DNA of 64,000 nt from Sphingomonadaceae bacterium (GTDB taxonomy: Bacteria; Pseudomonadota; Alphaproteobacteria; Sphingomonadales; Sphingomonadaceae): assembly GCA_009926135.1 (NCBI GenBank), contig RFPL01000012.1:19341-83340 (forward strand). The letters are read 5' to 3'. How positions within the stretch are numbered: the stretch's first letter is position 1; every line of letters begins with the position of its first letter. The notes beneath the pieces are model-generated. The model ran no database searches, was not told where the DNA came from, and saw nothing but the letters and a program-made list of their open reading frames with translations. Below are positions 17,185-26,219 of this stretch, in pieces. Made by a program: the position numbers and the translations under genes.

Positions 17185-18049
17185 GGGCCGCCTGCGCCAG
17201 CGCCAACGCACCGAGCAGGCCCGAACGATCTCCTAGCCCGGGCAGCACGACGACTTCGGAAGCCTTGCTCCGGAAATAGCCATTGCCCAGACGTTCCGCT
17301 TCGGCGTGGATCCGTTCAAGCAGGCCCGGCGTAGCCATGACGCCGCCACCCAGCACGATCCGGCCAGGCTCGAACATGGCCTGCACAGTCGTCACGGCAT
17401 GGGCCAGATACCAGGCAATGATTGCGTGGCCTTCATGATCAGCCGGCAGCTCGGACAGCGAGACGCCGTAACGCGCCAGGATCGCCGGGCCGCTAGCCAC
17501 CCCTTCAAGGCAGCTGCCGTGGAACGGGCAGACACCGGGAAAGTGCGCGTCGGCCGGGTGGATCGGCAGGCGGATATGGCCCATTTCGGGGTGGGACAAG
17601 CCAGCCAGCGGCTTGCCGCCGATCACCGCACCGCCGCCTACGCCGGTGCCGATTGTCAGATAGATGACTGCGGGCTGCCCTTGCCCGGCTCCCCAGCGGT
17701 ATTCGGCCAGCGCCGCAGCGGTGACGTCGGTGTCCAGGCCGACCGGGCAGCCGAGCCGTGCGGCTAGTGGCCCGACCAGATCGGTGTTGGACCAGCCAGT
17801 CTTGGGCGTGGCAAGGATATGGCCCCAGCGCGGATCAGCGCGATCGACCTCGACCGGGCCAAACGTTGCCACACCGGCAGCAGCCAGCGGGCCATGCCGG
17901 GCCAACCATTCGCACATTGCGGGGATGGTTTCTTCAGGCGTAGTGGTCGGGATGCGGGTGGTCGCCACCACTTCATCTGGACCATACGCGACACCGAGCA
18001 CGAACTTGGTGCCTCCGGCTTCCACCAATCCAAACAGCGGCGCGGTCAT
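17177..18049 (-). CDS. scrK: ROK family fructokinase
   Basis: 290 aa. Phosphate-binding start LVEAGGTKFVLGVA, TIGTGVGGGAVIGG in the middle, and the ROK zinc motif H-PADAHFPGVCPFHGSCLEGVASGPAI; the CPFHGSC form with EG-ASGPAI is typical of ROK fructokinases. It phosphorylates fructose to fructose-6-phosphate with ATP. It starts 4 bases inside the end of the GH68 gene (ATGA overlap), so the pair is co-translated and the kinase takes the fructose released by the sucrase. Confidence 0.85.
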   Translation of the reverse strand: MTAPLFGLVEAGGTKFVLGVAYGPDEVVATTRIPTTTPEETIPAMCEWLARHGPLAAAGVATFGPVEVDRADPRWGHILATPKTGWSNTDLVGPLAARLGCPVGLDTDVTAAALAEYRWGAGQGQPAVIYLTIGTGVGGGAVIGGKPLAGLSHPEMGHIRLPIHPADAHFPGVCPFHGSCLEGVASGPAILARYGVSLSELPADHEGHAIIAWYLAHAVTTVQAMFEPGRIVLGGGVMATPGLLERIHAEAERLGNGYFRSKASEVVVLPGLGDRSGLLGALALAQAALS

Positions 18050-19206
18050 TCCGAAACGATCTGCGCCGTTTCCCCGTCAAGCGCAATGCGGAACCGGGGG
18101 GCCGGCACCCCGCCAAACTGCTGCACCGCCAGTTCAGGGTGCTCAACCGGATCGCGACCCTTGAGCCCCCAGCAGTCGACAAACCCGGCAACCTCAAGCT
18201 CGGCCGTCACCCACCAGCTATAGGTCTGGACCGGCTCTTCCGCCGGATTGGGCGCAACCAGTCCGGTGCCGTTGAGCGGTCGCCACGGACCGGCCAGCCG
18301 TTCTGCCACCATGCCATACAGGCCATTGGGCCCGGTCGGGCCAGATGGGTCGAAAGTGCGGCGCTGGGTTGACCAGAACAGGTAAAAGCGCCCGCCGTGC
18401 GTGCGCAGCACCGGCCGCTCCATTTCGTTGTTGACCCCGACCGCACTGACCAGCGGCGGCAGCAGTGTCCAGCCGGCAAAGCCAGGACCCGAGGCGCGCG
18501 CCAGTCCGACCACGCCATTGAAGGTCGATGTCGCGCCGGCATCAGAGGCAGTGAACAGCAGATAGTCCGTGCCGTCAGCGGGATCCCGGAAGTGGAACGG
18601 ATCCCGGAAACCCTTGATAAAACCGGGTTCGCCGATGCTCTGGTTGACGATCACATAGGTTCGCCCATCGGCGGCGACGCTTTCAACCGGCTCGCTCCAG
18701 CCAGTCACCTTGATGCCGCCGTCCGTCATCTCGAGCTTGCCAGTGGTCTGGAACAGGCGCTGCTCGAAGCTGCGCGCGCTGTTCCCGCGCCGCCCGGTGG
18801 CGGTGTAGAACAGGGTCACGCGGCCGCTGGCGGCGTCATAAACGGTCGAGCCGGCCCATTCGCGCGAGCCGGGATTCAGGTGTTCGGGCAACAGGTAGCC
18901 GCAGTCGCGCCAGTTGCCGTCCCGCTCCAGCATCAGCCGCAGCCGGGCGACATCATGGCGCAGGTCCGGATGCAGATCGCGCGGCGCGCACATGATCACC
19001 CAGGGCGTCCAGCCATCCAGCACAATCGTTGCGCCTTGCGGGGATTCGATGGTCCAGCAGTCCCACAGCTGAAAGCCCGGCAGCACATCGCGGATGTCAT
19101 CCGCGCCGATCACCGGGATCGCCCGCACCTGTTGCTGCGCAATGGCTGCAACTTCGCTGGGCGACCAGATCGTGGTGATCCGCGTGATGGTGGTTGATTC
19201 TGGCAC
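18046..19206 (-). CDS. GH68 levansucrase / beta-fructofuranosidase
   Basis: 386 aa from a GTG at 19204-19206; an in-frame GTG at 19257 would lie almost on the operator at 19273-19288, so the later start is preferred. No signal peptide, so the enzyme is probably cytoplasmic. GH68 active-site residues are present: nucleophile Asp in LWDCWTI (near residue 49), the stabilising Asp in GFRDPFHF, and the acid/base Glu in NNEMERPVLRTHGGRFYLFWS. WAGSTVYDAASGRVTLFYTA is also typical. It splits the glucose-fructose bond of sucrose, or of raffinose, in step with the fructokinase beside it. Transfructosylation is possible. Confidence 0.85.
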   Translation of the reverse strand: MPESTTITRITTIWSPSEVAAIAQQQVRAIPVIGADDIRDVLPGFQLWDCWTIESPQGATIVLDGWTPWVIMCAPRDLHPDLRHDVARLRLMLERDGNWRDCGYLLPEHLNPGSREWAGSTVYDAASGRVTLFYTATGRRGNSARSFEQRLFQTTGKLEMTDGGIKVTGWSEPVESVAADGRTYVIVNQSIGEPGFIKGFRDPFHFRDPADGTDYLLFTASDAGATSTFNGVVGLARASGPGFAGWTLLPPLVSAVGVNNEMERPVLRTHGGRFYLFWSTQRRTFDPSGPTGPNGLYGMVAERLAGPWRPLNGTGLVAPNPAEEPVQTYSWWVTAELEVAGFVDCWGLKGRDPVEHPELAVQQFGGVPAPRFRIALDGETAQIVSE

Positions 19207-19272
19207 CCAATTCCCCGGCAAGCTTGTCCCGACAGGTATCCCTGCCACCCTCTGCACGTTGGCTATCTCAAA

Positions 19273-19288
19273 TTGTAATCGATTGCAA
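19273..19288 (-). promoter_or_regulatory. LacI-type operator upstream of the GH68-fructokinase pair
   Basis: TTGTAATCGATTGCAA is a near-perfect palindrome with the same AATCGATT core as the two sites at 16054-16086. It is 67 bases upstream of the preferred sucrase start and just after the galK stop codon, as expected for a second regulon promoter. Confidence 0.8.
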
Positions 19289-19327
19289 AACCTAAATCGC
19301 GCGGTTTTCCGGATTGCACCGCTGACA

Positions 19328-20464
19328 TCAGATCAGGCTGGCACCCCCCGCCGGCGCTTCGATCATCACTAGTGGCGGTCCGCCGGATGGGGTGCGGTAT
19401 CCAGCGAGCACAGCGGAACGCGCCCGCTCGACCTCGGTCGCAGGCAGCAGCGCGACGACTGCGCCGCCAAAGCCGCCGCCGGTCATCCGCGCCCCGCCGA
19501 GGCCACCAATGGCGTCCTGCAGCAAGGCGACCAGCGCATCGATAGCCGGCAGGGTGATCTGGAAATCATCGCGCATTGCTGCGTGGCTTTGCGCCATCAG
19601 TTCACCAAGCTGGCCCAGATCGCCGATCCGCAAGGCCGCCGCCGCGGCCAGGGTTCGGGCATTCTCCCCCACAACGTGCCGCGCGCGGGCATAGCTGAGC
19701 GGGTCCAGTTGGCCGGGCGGAGGCAATTCCGCCAGATCTCGCAGAGCCGCGACCTCAAAGTGCCGCGCAGCGGCTTCGCATTGCTGGCGGCGCAGATTGT
19801 ACGCGCCATCGACCAGTCCGCGTTCGATCCCGGAATGGACGATCATCACCGCCAGCCCCTCAGGCAAGGGAACCGCGGTACATTCCAGGCTGCGGCAGTC
19901 GATCAACAACGCCGCGCCGGCAACCGCACGGGCGCTGACCAGCTGATCCATAATCCCGCACTGGCAACCAGCGAAATGGTGTTCAGCGCGCTGGCCAATC
20001 AGTGCCAGCCGCGTGCGATCCAAGTCAGGCCGTCCGGCCATTGCGGCGAGCGCCAGCCCCGCAGCATTCTCCAGTGCCGCCGATGAGGACAGCCCCGCGC
20101 CCTGCGGCATGTTCCCCATGATCGCAAGGTCTGCCCCCGGCAGGTCTAGCCCCGCTTCGATCAACCCGTCAGCGACCCCGCGGACATAATTGCTCCATGG
20201 CGCAGCGCTATCGGGCAGGATCGGGCCGCTCAGTGAAAAGGTGGCGGTTGCCCCGCCGATGTCTCCCGCGACGATCCGCACCTGCCGGTCGCCGCGCCGC
20301 CGTGCCGCGACCATCGTCTGGCGCGAGATCGCGCAGGGCAGGACGAAGCCGTCATTGTAGTCGGTATGCTCGCCGATCAGGTTGACCCGCCCCGGCGCGC
20401 GCGCGACCAGCTCGGGCGCCTCGCCGAAGCTCTGGCGGAACAGCCTGTTCAGCGCGTCAATCAT
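19328..20464 (-). CDS. galK: Galactokinase
   Basis: 378 aa. All GHMP motifs are present: the substrate motif [22 protein letters not shown] near residue 22, [20 protein letters not shown] (ATP binding), and [15 protein letters not shown] near the C-terminus. It phosphorylates galactose to galactose-1-phosphate. The start overlaps the galT stop (ATGA), the end of a four-gene operon MFS-galA-galT-galK. No galE or mutarotase is visible, so UDP-galactose epimerase must come from elsewhere. Confidence 0.95.
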   Translation of the reverse strand: MIDALNRLFRQSFGEAPELVARAPGRVNLIGEHTDYNDGFVLPCAISRQTMVAARRRGDRQVRIVAGDIGGATATFSLSGPILPDSAAPWSNYVRGVADGLIEAGLDLPGADLAIMGNMPQGAGLSSSAALENAAGLALAAMAGRPDLDRTRLALIGQRAEHHFAGCQCGIMDQLVSARAVAGAALLIDCRSLECTAVPLPEGLAVMIVHSGIERGLVDGAYNLRRQQCEAAARHFEVAALRDLAELPPPGQLDPLSYARARHVVGENARTLAAAAALRIGDLGQLGELMAQSHAAMRDDFQITLPAIDALVALLQDAIGGLGGARMTGGGFGGAVVALLPATEVERARSAVLAGYRTPSGGPPLVMIEAPAGGASLI

Positions 20465-21489
20465 TGGCCCTGCCGGTAATGGACTGCGCCGGCACCGCGC
20501 AGCCGCTCGGCCGCCTGTTCCGCGGTCAGGTCGCGCTGCGCCTCGGCCAGCAGCTCATAGCCGACCATGAACTTGCGCACTGAGGCCGACCGCAGCAGCG
20601 GCGGATAGAAATGCGCGTGCAGTTGCCAGCGGGGATGCTCATCTCCCTGCCCCGGCGCGCCGTGCCAGCCCATCGAATAGGGAAAGCTGCACTGGAACAG
20701 ATTGTCATAGCGGATGGTCAGCGCCTTGATTGCCGCCGCCAGGTCATCGCGCTGTGTGTCGGTCAGCTCTGGCAGACGGCACACGGCAAAGCGCGGCAGC
20801 AGCAACACCTCGAACGGCCAGGCCGCCCAGAACGGCACGATGGCCAGCCAGTGCGCATTTTGCACCACCACGCGTGGTCCATCCGCCTCGCGGATCGCGA
20901 GTTCGAGCAACATCGCTTGCGGGCCGGCCCAGTCCGCCTGGGTCCGCGCCTCGGTCGCCAGTTCCTGCGGGACATAGCTCGTCGCCCAGACCTGGCCATG
21001 TGGATGGGGGTTGGAACAGCCCATCATCGCGCCCTTGTTCTCGAACACCTGGACATGGGCATAGCGCGCCGACAGCTCATCCACCTGTTCGGCCCAGCAA
21101 TCGACGATGCCCCTGATCGCGGCAAGCGGCAGTTCAGGCAGGGTCAGGGCATGATCCGGAGAGAAGCAGATCACCCGGCTTTCACCCTGCGCACCGGCGG
21201 CGCGGAACAGCGGGTCGTCGTCCGCGGGCGCGGGGCTGTCTGGCAGCAACGCGGCAAAGTCATTCCGGAACACATAGGTGCCGGTGTAATCCGGGTTGCG
21301 TTCCCCCGTGACGCGGGGATTGCCTGGACAAAGGAAACAATCGGCATCGTGGTGTGGGCGCTCGGCAAGGTCGGGCTCGTCCACCTGCCCCTGCCACGGC
21401 CGGCGGGCGCGGTGGGGCGAAACCAGCAGCCATTCCCCGCTCAGCGGGTTGTATCGCCGGTGCGGATGCTCGGCGGGATCGAAGCTCAC
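20461..21489 (-). CDS. galT: Galactose-1-phosphate uridylyltransferase
   Basis: 342 aa from the GTG at 21487-21489, whose GTGA overlaps the alpha-galactosidase stop; the long opening to 21711 is rejected because it reads through the upstream gene. Motifs: [42 protein letters not shown], and the catalytic [15 protein letters not shown] (His-Pro-His). It exchanges galactose-1-phosphate with UDP-glucose in the Leloir pathway. It is translationally coupled on both sides. Confidence 0.93.
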   Translation of the reverse strand: MSFDPAEHPHRRYNPLSGEWLLVSPHRARRPWQGQVDEPDLAERPHHDADCFLCPGNPRVTGERNPDYTGTYVFRNDFAALLPDSPAPADDDPLFRAAGAQGESRVICFSPDHALTLPELPLAAIRGIVDCWAEQVDELSARYAHVQVFENKGAMMGCSNPHPHGQVWATSYVPQELATEARTQADWAGPQAMLLELAIREADGPRVVVQNAHWLAIVPFWAAWPFEVLLLPRFAVCRLPELTDTQRDDLAAAIKALTIRYDNLFQCSFPYSMGWHGAPGQGDEHPRWQLHAHFYPPLLRSASVRKFMVGYELLAEAQRDLTAEQAAERLRGAGAVHYRQGQ

Positions 21490-23519
21490 AGCGCGGTCAC
21501 CTCCAGCACCAGCCCGCTCTCTCCGCGCAGCGGTGGCAGGCTGAGGCCATGGCGAACCAGCCAGCCGCCAGCATGTTCCGCCCCGTCGATGCGATAGCGC
21601 CGCGCCGGGTCGAGCATCGGCAGGCGCAGCGCGGGCGCATGGCGCTGCGTTTGCGGATCGATGCGCGTGACCATCAAGACCAGATCGGTCGGCGATCCGT
21701 GGGCTTGCCATAGCAGTCCATCGGCGCCCTCGCCCTGCCAGACCTGTCCATGATGAAGCCGATCACGCAGCGTCTTGTAGCGGGCGATGCCTTCGCCCAG
21801 TCGCTCCAGGTCGCGCTCACTCAATTTGCGCAGGTCCAGCTCCACGCCGAAATGTCCGGGCAAGGCAATGTGGTTGCGAAACCGCATCGTCTGAATCCGC
21901 CCCGTCGCATGCGCCGGCGCCGCGCCAACATGGCTGCCCATCAGTTCGGGCGGGAAGAATTGCAGGTAGCCGCGCTGGATGCCCACCCGGCTGACCGCGT
22001 CGATATTGTCGCTGGTCCAGAACCGGTGCGTATAGCGCGCGATCCCGGCATCGATCCGCCCGCCGCCGCCGGCGCAGGCCTCGATCTCGACTGCCGGGAA
22101 CGCGGCGCGCAGCCGCGCCAGCAGGGCATAGGTGCCAAGGATCTGCGCCCGGAAGGAGGCCCGCTCCCCCGCGGCAGTCAGGTCGCGATTGTGGTCCCAC
22201 TTGAGATAGCCGATCGGCAGCTCGCCCAGCAGCCCGGCCAGCCGTTCGTAAAGATAATCGCGCACCTCGCTCCGGCCCATGTCGAGCACCAGCTGGTTGC
22301 GGGCGGTAATCAGCGGACGGCCTGAAACCTGCAGCACCCAATCAGGGTGGGCCCGGTAGAGCTCACTGTCCGGATTGATCATTTCCGGTTCGACCCAGAG
22401 ACCGAATTCCATGCCAAGGCCAACCACATGGCCGGCCAAGGGACCAAGCCCGTTGGGGTACTTGGCATCATCGGGCCACCAGTCGCCCAGGCTGGACGTG
22501 TCGTCATTGCGGCGGTGGAACCAGCCGTCGTCGAGCACGAAGCGTTCGATCCCGGTCGTGGCAGCTGCATCGGCCAGGTCCCTCAGCGCCGCCTCGTCGT
22601 GATCGAAATAGAAGCCTTCCCAGGTGTTGAGATGGACCGGGCGCGGCCGCATTGCGCCGCCGGGCCAATCCATCCGCGCGCGGATCGCGGCGTGGAAGTT
22701 CTGCGCGACACCATCGGCATCGGGGGCGCAAGTGGCGAGCACTTCGGGCGTAGTGAGGCTCTCGCCTGCAGCCAATCGCACCTCACCCGGCATCAGCGCT
22801 TCACCAAGTTGCCACTGGAAGCGGCCGTCGTCGACCCAGTCGATCAGTTGGCAATGGTTACCCGACCAGGCCAGTTGCGCGCCATAAGCGCAGCCATCAG
22901 CCTGAACCACGGCACCGGGCACACAATCGTGCGATGTCAGTCCGCGCCGGTTTTCGCGCCGCCACTGGCTGCGGGTGAGCATGTCGTCGACCGGCACAAA
23001 TTCGGTGTTATGCCGCCCCGAGAACGAGCGCACCGCACGCGCGTGATCGGGCAGCGGCAGGACGGCGGCAGCCAGCCACTGCACTTCCAGCGGCGCGTCA
23101 CCCCGGTTGGTCAGGGTGGTCGAGATCGTCAGGACGTCGCTGCCGGGATCCAGCGCCAGGGTGACTGCCACGGTGATCCTGGCCACCGCATCGCTCAGCG
23201 TGACATCAACCCGCTGATCCCCATGCGCGACACCGCAGTCAGTCGCCTGGAAGGTCCAGTCCCGCCCATCGCGGTGCGCCTTCAGCCCCGGCTCGCCAAA
23301 CCAGCCCTGGCCGAGACCCGGCACCAGGCTGAGCGGCTGATCGAACTCAGGCGAGAAGCTGGGCGTCGGGCGGTCGGTCCGCAGCGGGCCGGTGGGCAGT
23401 GCATCGCCTTCCAGCCGCGGCCCCCAATAGCGCCACAGCGGCGCTTCGCCCGGGACGGCTTCCAGAACCAGGCTCGTGCCTCGGCCATGCAGGACAATCC
23501 AGTTATGCGACTGCGGCAA
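21486..23519 (-). CDS. GH36 alpha-galactosidase
   Basis: 677 aa from a TTG at 23517-23519 with GGGGA 8 bases upstream; it starts inside the end of the transporter gene. N-terminal beta-sandwich, then the GH36 barrel: [30 protein letters not shown], nucleophile Asp in [23 protein letters not shown], and acid/base Asp in [12 protein letters not shown]. No signal peptide. It removes the alpha-1,6-galactose from raffinose or melibiose, feeding galK and galT. The next product, sucrose, is the substrate of the GH68 enzyme. Confidence 0.93.
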   Translation of the reverse strand: MPQSHNWIVLHGRGTSLVLEAVPGEAPLWRYWGPRLEGDALPTGPLRTDRPTPSFSPEFDQPLSLVPGLGQGWFGEPGLKAHRDGRDWTFQATDCGVAHGDQRVDVTLSDAVARITVAVTLALDPGSDVLTISTTLTNRGDAPLEVQWLAAAVLPLPDHARAVRSFSGRHNTEFVPVDDMLTRSQWRRENRRGLTSHDCVPGAVVQADGCAYGAQLAWSGNHCQLIDWVDDGRFQWQLGEALMPGEVRLAAGESLTTPEVLATCAPDADGVAQNFHAAIRARMDWPGGAMRPRPVHLNTWEGFYFDHDEAALRDLADAAATTGIERFVLDDGWFHRRNDDTSSLGDWWPDDAKYPNGLGPLAGHVVGLGMEFGLWVEPEMINPDSELYRAHPDWVLQVSGRPLITARNQLVLDMGRSEVRDYLYERLAGLLGELPIGYLKWDHNRDLTAAGERASFRAQILGTYALLARLRAAFPAVEIEACAGGGGRIDAGIARYTHRFWTSDNIDAVSRVGIQRGYLQFFPPELMGSHVGAAPAHATGRIQTMRFRNHIALPGHFGVELDLRKLSERDLERLGEGIARYKTLRDRLHHGQVWQGEGADGLLWQAHGSPTDLVLMVTRIDPQTQRHAPALRLPMLDPARRYRIDGAEHAGGWLVRHGLSLPPLRGESGLVLEVTAL

Positions 23520-24867
23520 CTGCGCGTCCCCGTCCTTCCTTGATCCGCCAGACCGCAATCGCGCCCAGCAACATGCAGACCCCCGACACCCGCAGCACGT
23601 TGCGCGCATCACCACCCAGCAACGGTTCATAAGCGAAGGTCATGGTACCGGCAAAGATCAGCATGGGGACGCAGATGAACATGTTGAAGATACCCATGTA
23701 GACCCCGGTGCGCTCGGGCGGGATGCTATCGGCCAAGATGATGTAGGGGTTGCCCATGATCGAGCCCCAGCCCAGGCCAATCCCGATCGCGGCGAAGAAC
23801 AGCAGCTCCTTCTGCGCGATCAGCGGCATGGCCAACATGGCGCAACCGGACAGCGTCAGGCACAGGGCGTGGAGCCGCCCCGCGCCGACCCGCCGGGCCA
23901 TTGGCGCCATGATGAGCGCTGCAACAAAGGCGATCAGGTTGAAGAAGGCACCGATCTGGCCATTGGTCAGCACCGCATCGCGATAGGCCGCCGTGCCGGC
24001 ATCGGCCGTGCCAAAGACCGAGCGGCTGATCGAATTGGTGACATAGCCCCAGTAGCCCGACATCGCGTACCACTGGAACAGGCTCATCCAAGCCATCGCC
24101 TTCATCGCCTTGGGCATTTCGCGCATGGCACTGAAAACCTCGCCCAGGGTTGCGGCCGGGTTCTTCGGCAGGGCAGCAAGGCGGGCGCGTTCGGCCTCGG
24201 GCAGCTTGAGTTCGGGCACGCGGGTGATCGACCACAGGATCGTACCCAGCGAAAGCACTGCCCCGACCCAGAACGAGACCAGCGTGAAGGTCGGGATGCC
24301 GCCGCCTTCAGTGGCATCGCGGCTGAGCCCGAACCAGGTGACCAGCAGCGTGGGGCTGAGATAGGCGAGGCACTGGGCAAGGCCAGTAAAGGCACTCTGG
24401 CTCAGGAACCCGAAGCTGCGCTGGTTCGCTTCCAGCCGGTCATTCACGTAGGCGCGGTAAGGCTCCATCGTGACGTTGTTGCCGACATCGAGCAGGAACA
24501 GCAGCGAGAACGCCATGAGCACCGAAGCCGACAGCGGCATCAAGAACAGGCCGAGCGCGCACATCACCGCACCGATCAGGAAATAGGGTGTCCGGCGGCC
24601 CCAGCGCGAGGACGTGCGGTCACTAAGCGAGCCGATGATTGGTTGGACAATCAGGCCGGTCAGCGGCCCGGCAATACCAAGCCAGGCGAAGTTCTTCTCT
24701 TCCGCGCCGAGATAGCCCCAGATCGGCGACATGTTGGCCTGCTGCAGCCCGAAGCTGAACTGCAGGCCCAGAAAACCCAGGTTCATTTGCAGGATCTGCG
24801 CGACACTAAGCTGCGGGCGGGTTCCGGTCGCGGCAGTGAAGCCGGGGGACATGGTGGCTGCGGTCAT
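23503..24867 (-). CDS. MFS sugar transporter of the sucrose/SLC45-like family
   Basis: 454 aa with 12 predicted transmembrane segments. Characteristic motifs: GLQFSFGLQQANMSPIWGYLGA in the first helix, LTGLIVQPIIGSLSDRTSSRWGRRTPYFLIGAVMCALG, LLDVGNNVTMEPYRAYVNDRL, and MGNPYIILADSIPPERTGVYMGIFNM. This is the pattern of proton-coupled sucrose transporters (SuxC-like). It would move the sugar from periplasm to cytoplasm. It is the first gene of the operon MFS-galA-galT-galK, with an operator 75 bases upstream. Confidence 0.88.
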   Translation of the reverse strand: MTAATMSPGFTAATGTRPQLSVAQILQMNLGFLGLQFSFGLQQANMSPIWGYLGAEEKNFAWLGIAGPLTGLIVQPIIGSLSDRTSSRWGRRTPYFLIGAVMCALGLFLMPLSASVLMAFSLLFLLDVGNNVTMEPYRAYVNDRLEANQRSFGFLSQSAFTGLAQCLAYLSPTLLVTWFGLSRDATEGGGIPTFTLVSFWVGAVLSLGTILWSITRVPELKLPEAERARLAALPKNPAATLGEVFSAMREMPKAMKAMAWMSLFQWYAMSGYWGYVTNSISRSVFGTADAGTAAYRDAVLTNGQIGAFFNLIAFVAALIMAPMARRVGAGRLHALCLTLSGCAMLAMPLIAQKELLFFAAIGIGLGWGSIMGNPYIILADSIPPERTGVYMGIFNMFICVPMLIFAGTMTFAYEPLLGGDARNVLRVSGVCMLLGAIAVWRIKEGRGRAVAAVA

Positions 24868-24941
24868 CGATCAGATCCCCTCGAAGGGCGCCTTTGGCAC
24901 CTGCTGCTGCTCAGCCTAGGACGAGCCTCGCACCTGCGCAA

Positions 24942-24954
24942 CAATCGATTGCAA
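24942..24954 (-). promoter_or_regulatory. LacI-type operator upstream of the transporter-galactose operon
   Basis: CAATCGATTGCAA at 24942-24954 shares the AATCGATT core with the other three sites. It lies between the antiporter stop and the transporter start (24867), in the position expected for the promoter of the MFS-galA-galT-galK operon. Confidence 0.8.
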
Positions 24955-24959
24955 TAATT

Positions 24960-26210
24960 CTATATCCATCCCTTTTGGCGGGCCCGCCGCGCATAGAAGA
25001 CCTCGAACAGCGGCGATGCCATCAGTGTGGTAACGATCGCCATGACCACCAGCATGGAAAACAGCGCGGGCGTAATCACTCCGCGCTGCAGCCCGATGTT
25101 GATGACGATCAGTTCCATCAGCCCGCGCGCATTCATCAAGGCACCGATCCCCATCGCGGTAGCATTGTCCTGGCCCGAAAAGCGCGCAGCCGCATAGCAG
25201 GCTCCACCCTTGGCCACGATCGACAGGACCAGGAGGATTCCGGCAACTGCCAGCAAGGCCGGATCGGCCAGCACGCTCAACTGCGTGTGGAGGCCGGAAT
25301 AGGTAAAGAAGAATGGCAGCAAAAACACGACCGTGATCGGTTCAAGCTTGGCCCGGATTTCTGAAGCAAGCAGACCACGCGGCATCGCCGTGCCAAGCAG
25401 GAAGCCGCCGAACACCGCGTGGATGCCGACCGCATCCATCGCCCAGGCGGAGAGCAGGAACAGGGTCAGCACGACCGCAAGCATCGTCTCGTCGACACCC
25501 CCGGCAATCTTCACCCGGCGCGCCAGCGCCTGCAGCAGGCGCGGCGCGACGAGGACCATGAGCAATGCAAAGGTCAGCCCCCCGCCAATTGCCAGCGCGG
25601 CGACCTGCGGTCCATCGCCGAAGCTGGCCAGCAGCAGCGCAATCAAAACCCAGGCACCGGCATCGTCGATCGCACCCGCTGACAGCGCCAGAATCCCGAG
25701 CGGCGATCCGGATAGCCCGCGCTCATGAATGATCCGCGCCAGCATCGGGAATGCGGTGATCGCGATGGCCGCGCCCATGAACAGGGTTGCTTCAAGCCGG
25801 GTTACTGCTGGCGTGAACAACCCCCCGTGCCCCATCAGCCAGGGAGCCACGGCGATCGCCACGGCGAAGGGCGCGGCCATGCCGGCGATCGAAACCGCTG
25901 CAGCCCCTTTCGCTCCCTTGCGAAACTCGTCGCGATCAAAACCCAGCCCGACGAGGAACATGTACATTCCCACCCCGAACTGCGCGATCACGAACAGGAC
26001 CGGTTTGGAATCCTCGGGAAACAGGAATTGCTGCAGGTCCGGGGCCACGGCACCAAACAGGGTTGGGCCAAGCAGCACTCCGGCAATCATCTCGCCCACC
26101 ACGCGCGGTTGGCCAAGCCAGCGCTGCGCCGCCGTGCCGACCAGTCGGCACACCACCAGGATCACGGCTACCTGGAGGAAGAAAGCGATCGACAGTTCCC
26201 CCGGCGTCAT
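24960..26210 (-). CDS. CPA2-type cation:proton antiporter
   Basis: 416 aa with about 12-13 membrane segments. Motifs: QPRVVGEMIAGVLLGPTLFG, FVIAQFGVGMYMFLVGLGFD, ITAFPMLARIIHERGLSGSPLGILALSAGAIDDAGAWVLIA (the paired acidic residues of the ion-binding helix), and GIGALMNARGLMELIVINIGL. It exchanges Na+ or K+ for protons across the inner membrane. Its start is 10 bases after the PEPC-like gene stop on the same strand, so it is probably the last gene of the Entner-Doudoroff operon. There is no C-terminal TrkA domain, unlike KefB. Confidence 0.85.
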   Translation of the reverse strand: MTPGELSIAFFLQVAVILVVCRLVGTAAQRWLGQPRVVGEMIAGVLLGPTLFGAVAPDLQQFLFPEDSKPVLFVIAQFGVGMYMFLVGLGFDRDEFRKGAKGAAAVSIAGMAAPFAVAIAVAPWLMGHGGLFTPAVTRLEATLFMGAAIAITAFPMLARIIHERGLSGSPLGILALSAGAIDDAGAWVLIALLLASFGDGPQVAALAIGGGLTFALLMVLVAPRLLQALARRVKIAGGVDETMLAVVLTLFLLSAWAMDAVGIHAVFGGFLLGTAMPRGLLASEIRAKLEPITVVFLLPFFFTYSGLHTQLSVLADPALLAVAGILLVLSIVAKGGACYAAARFSGQDNATAMGIGALMNARGLMELIVINIGLQRGVITPALFSMLVVMAIVTTLMASPLFEVFYARRARQKGWI

Positions 26211-26219
26211 TGCGGTGTC

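Noticed and set aside
23476..24957. 493-aa open frame on the plus strand
   Set aside because: Antisense shadow of the sugar transporter, rich in Gln/Arg/His.
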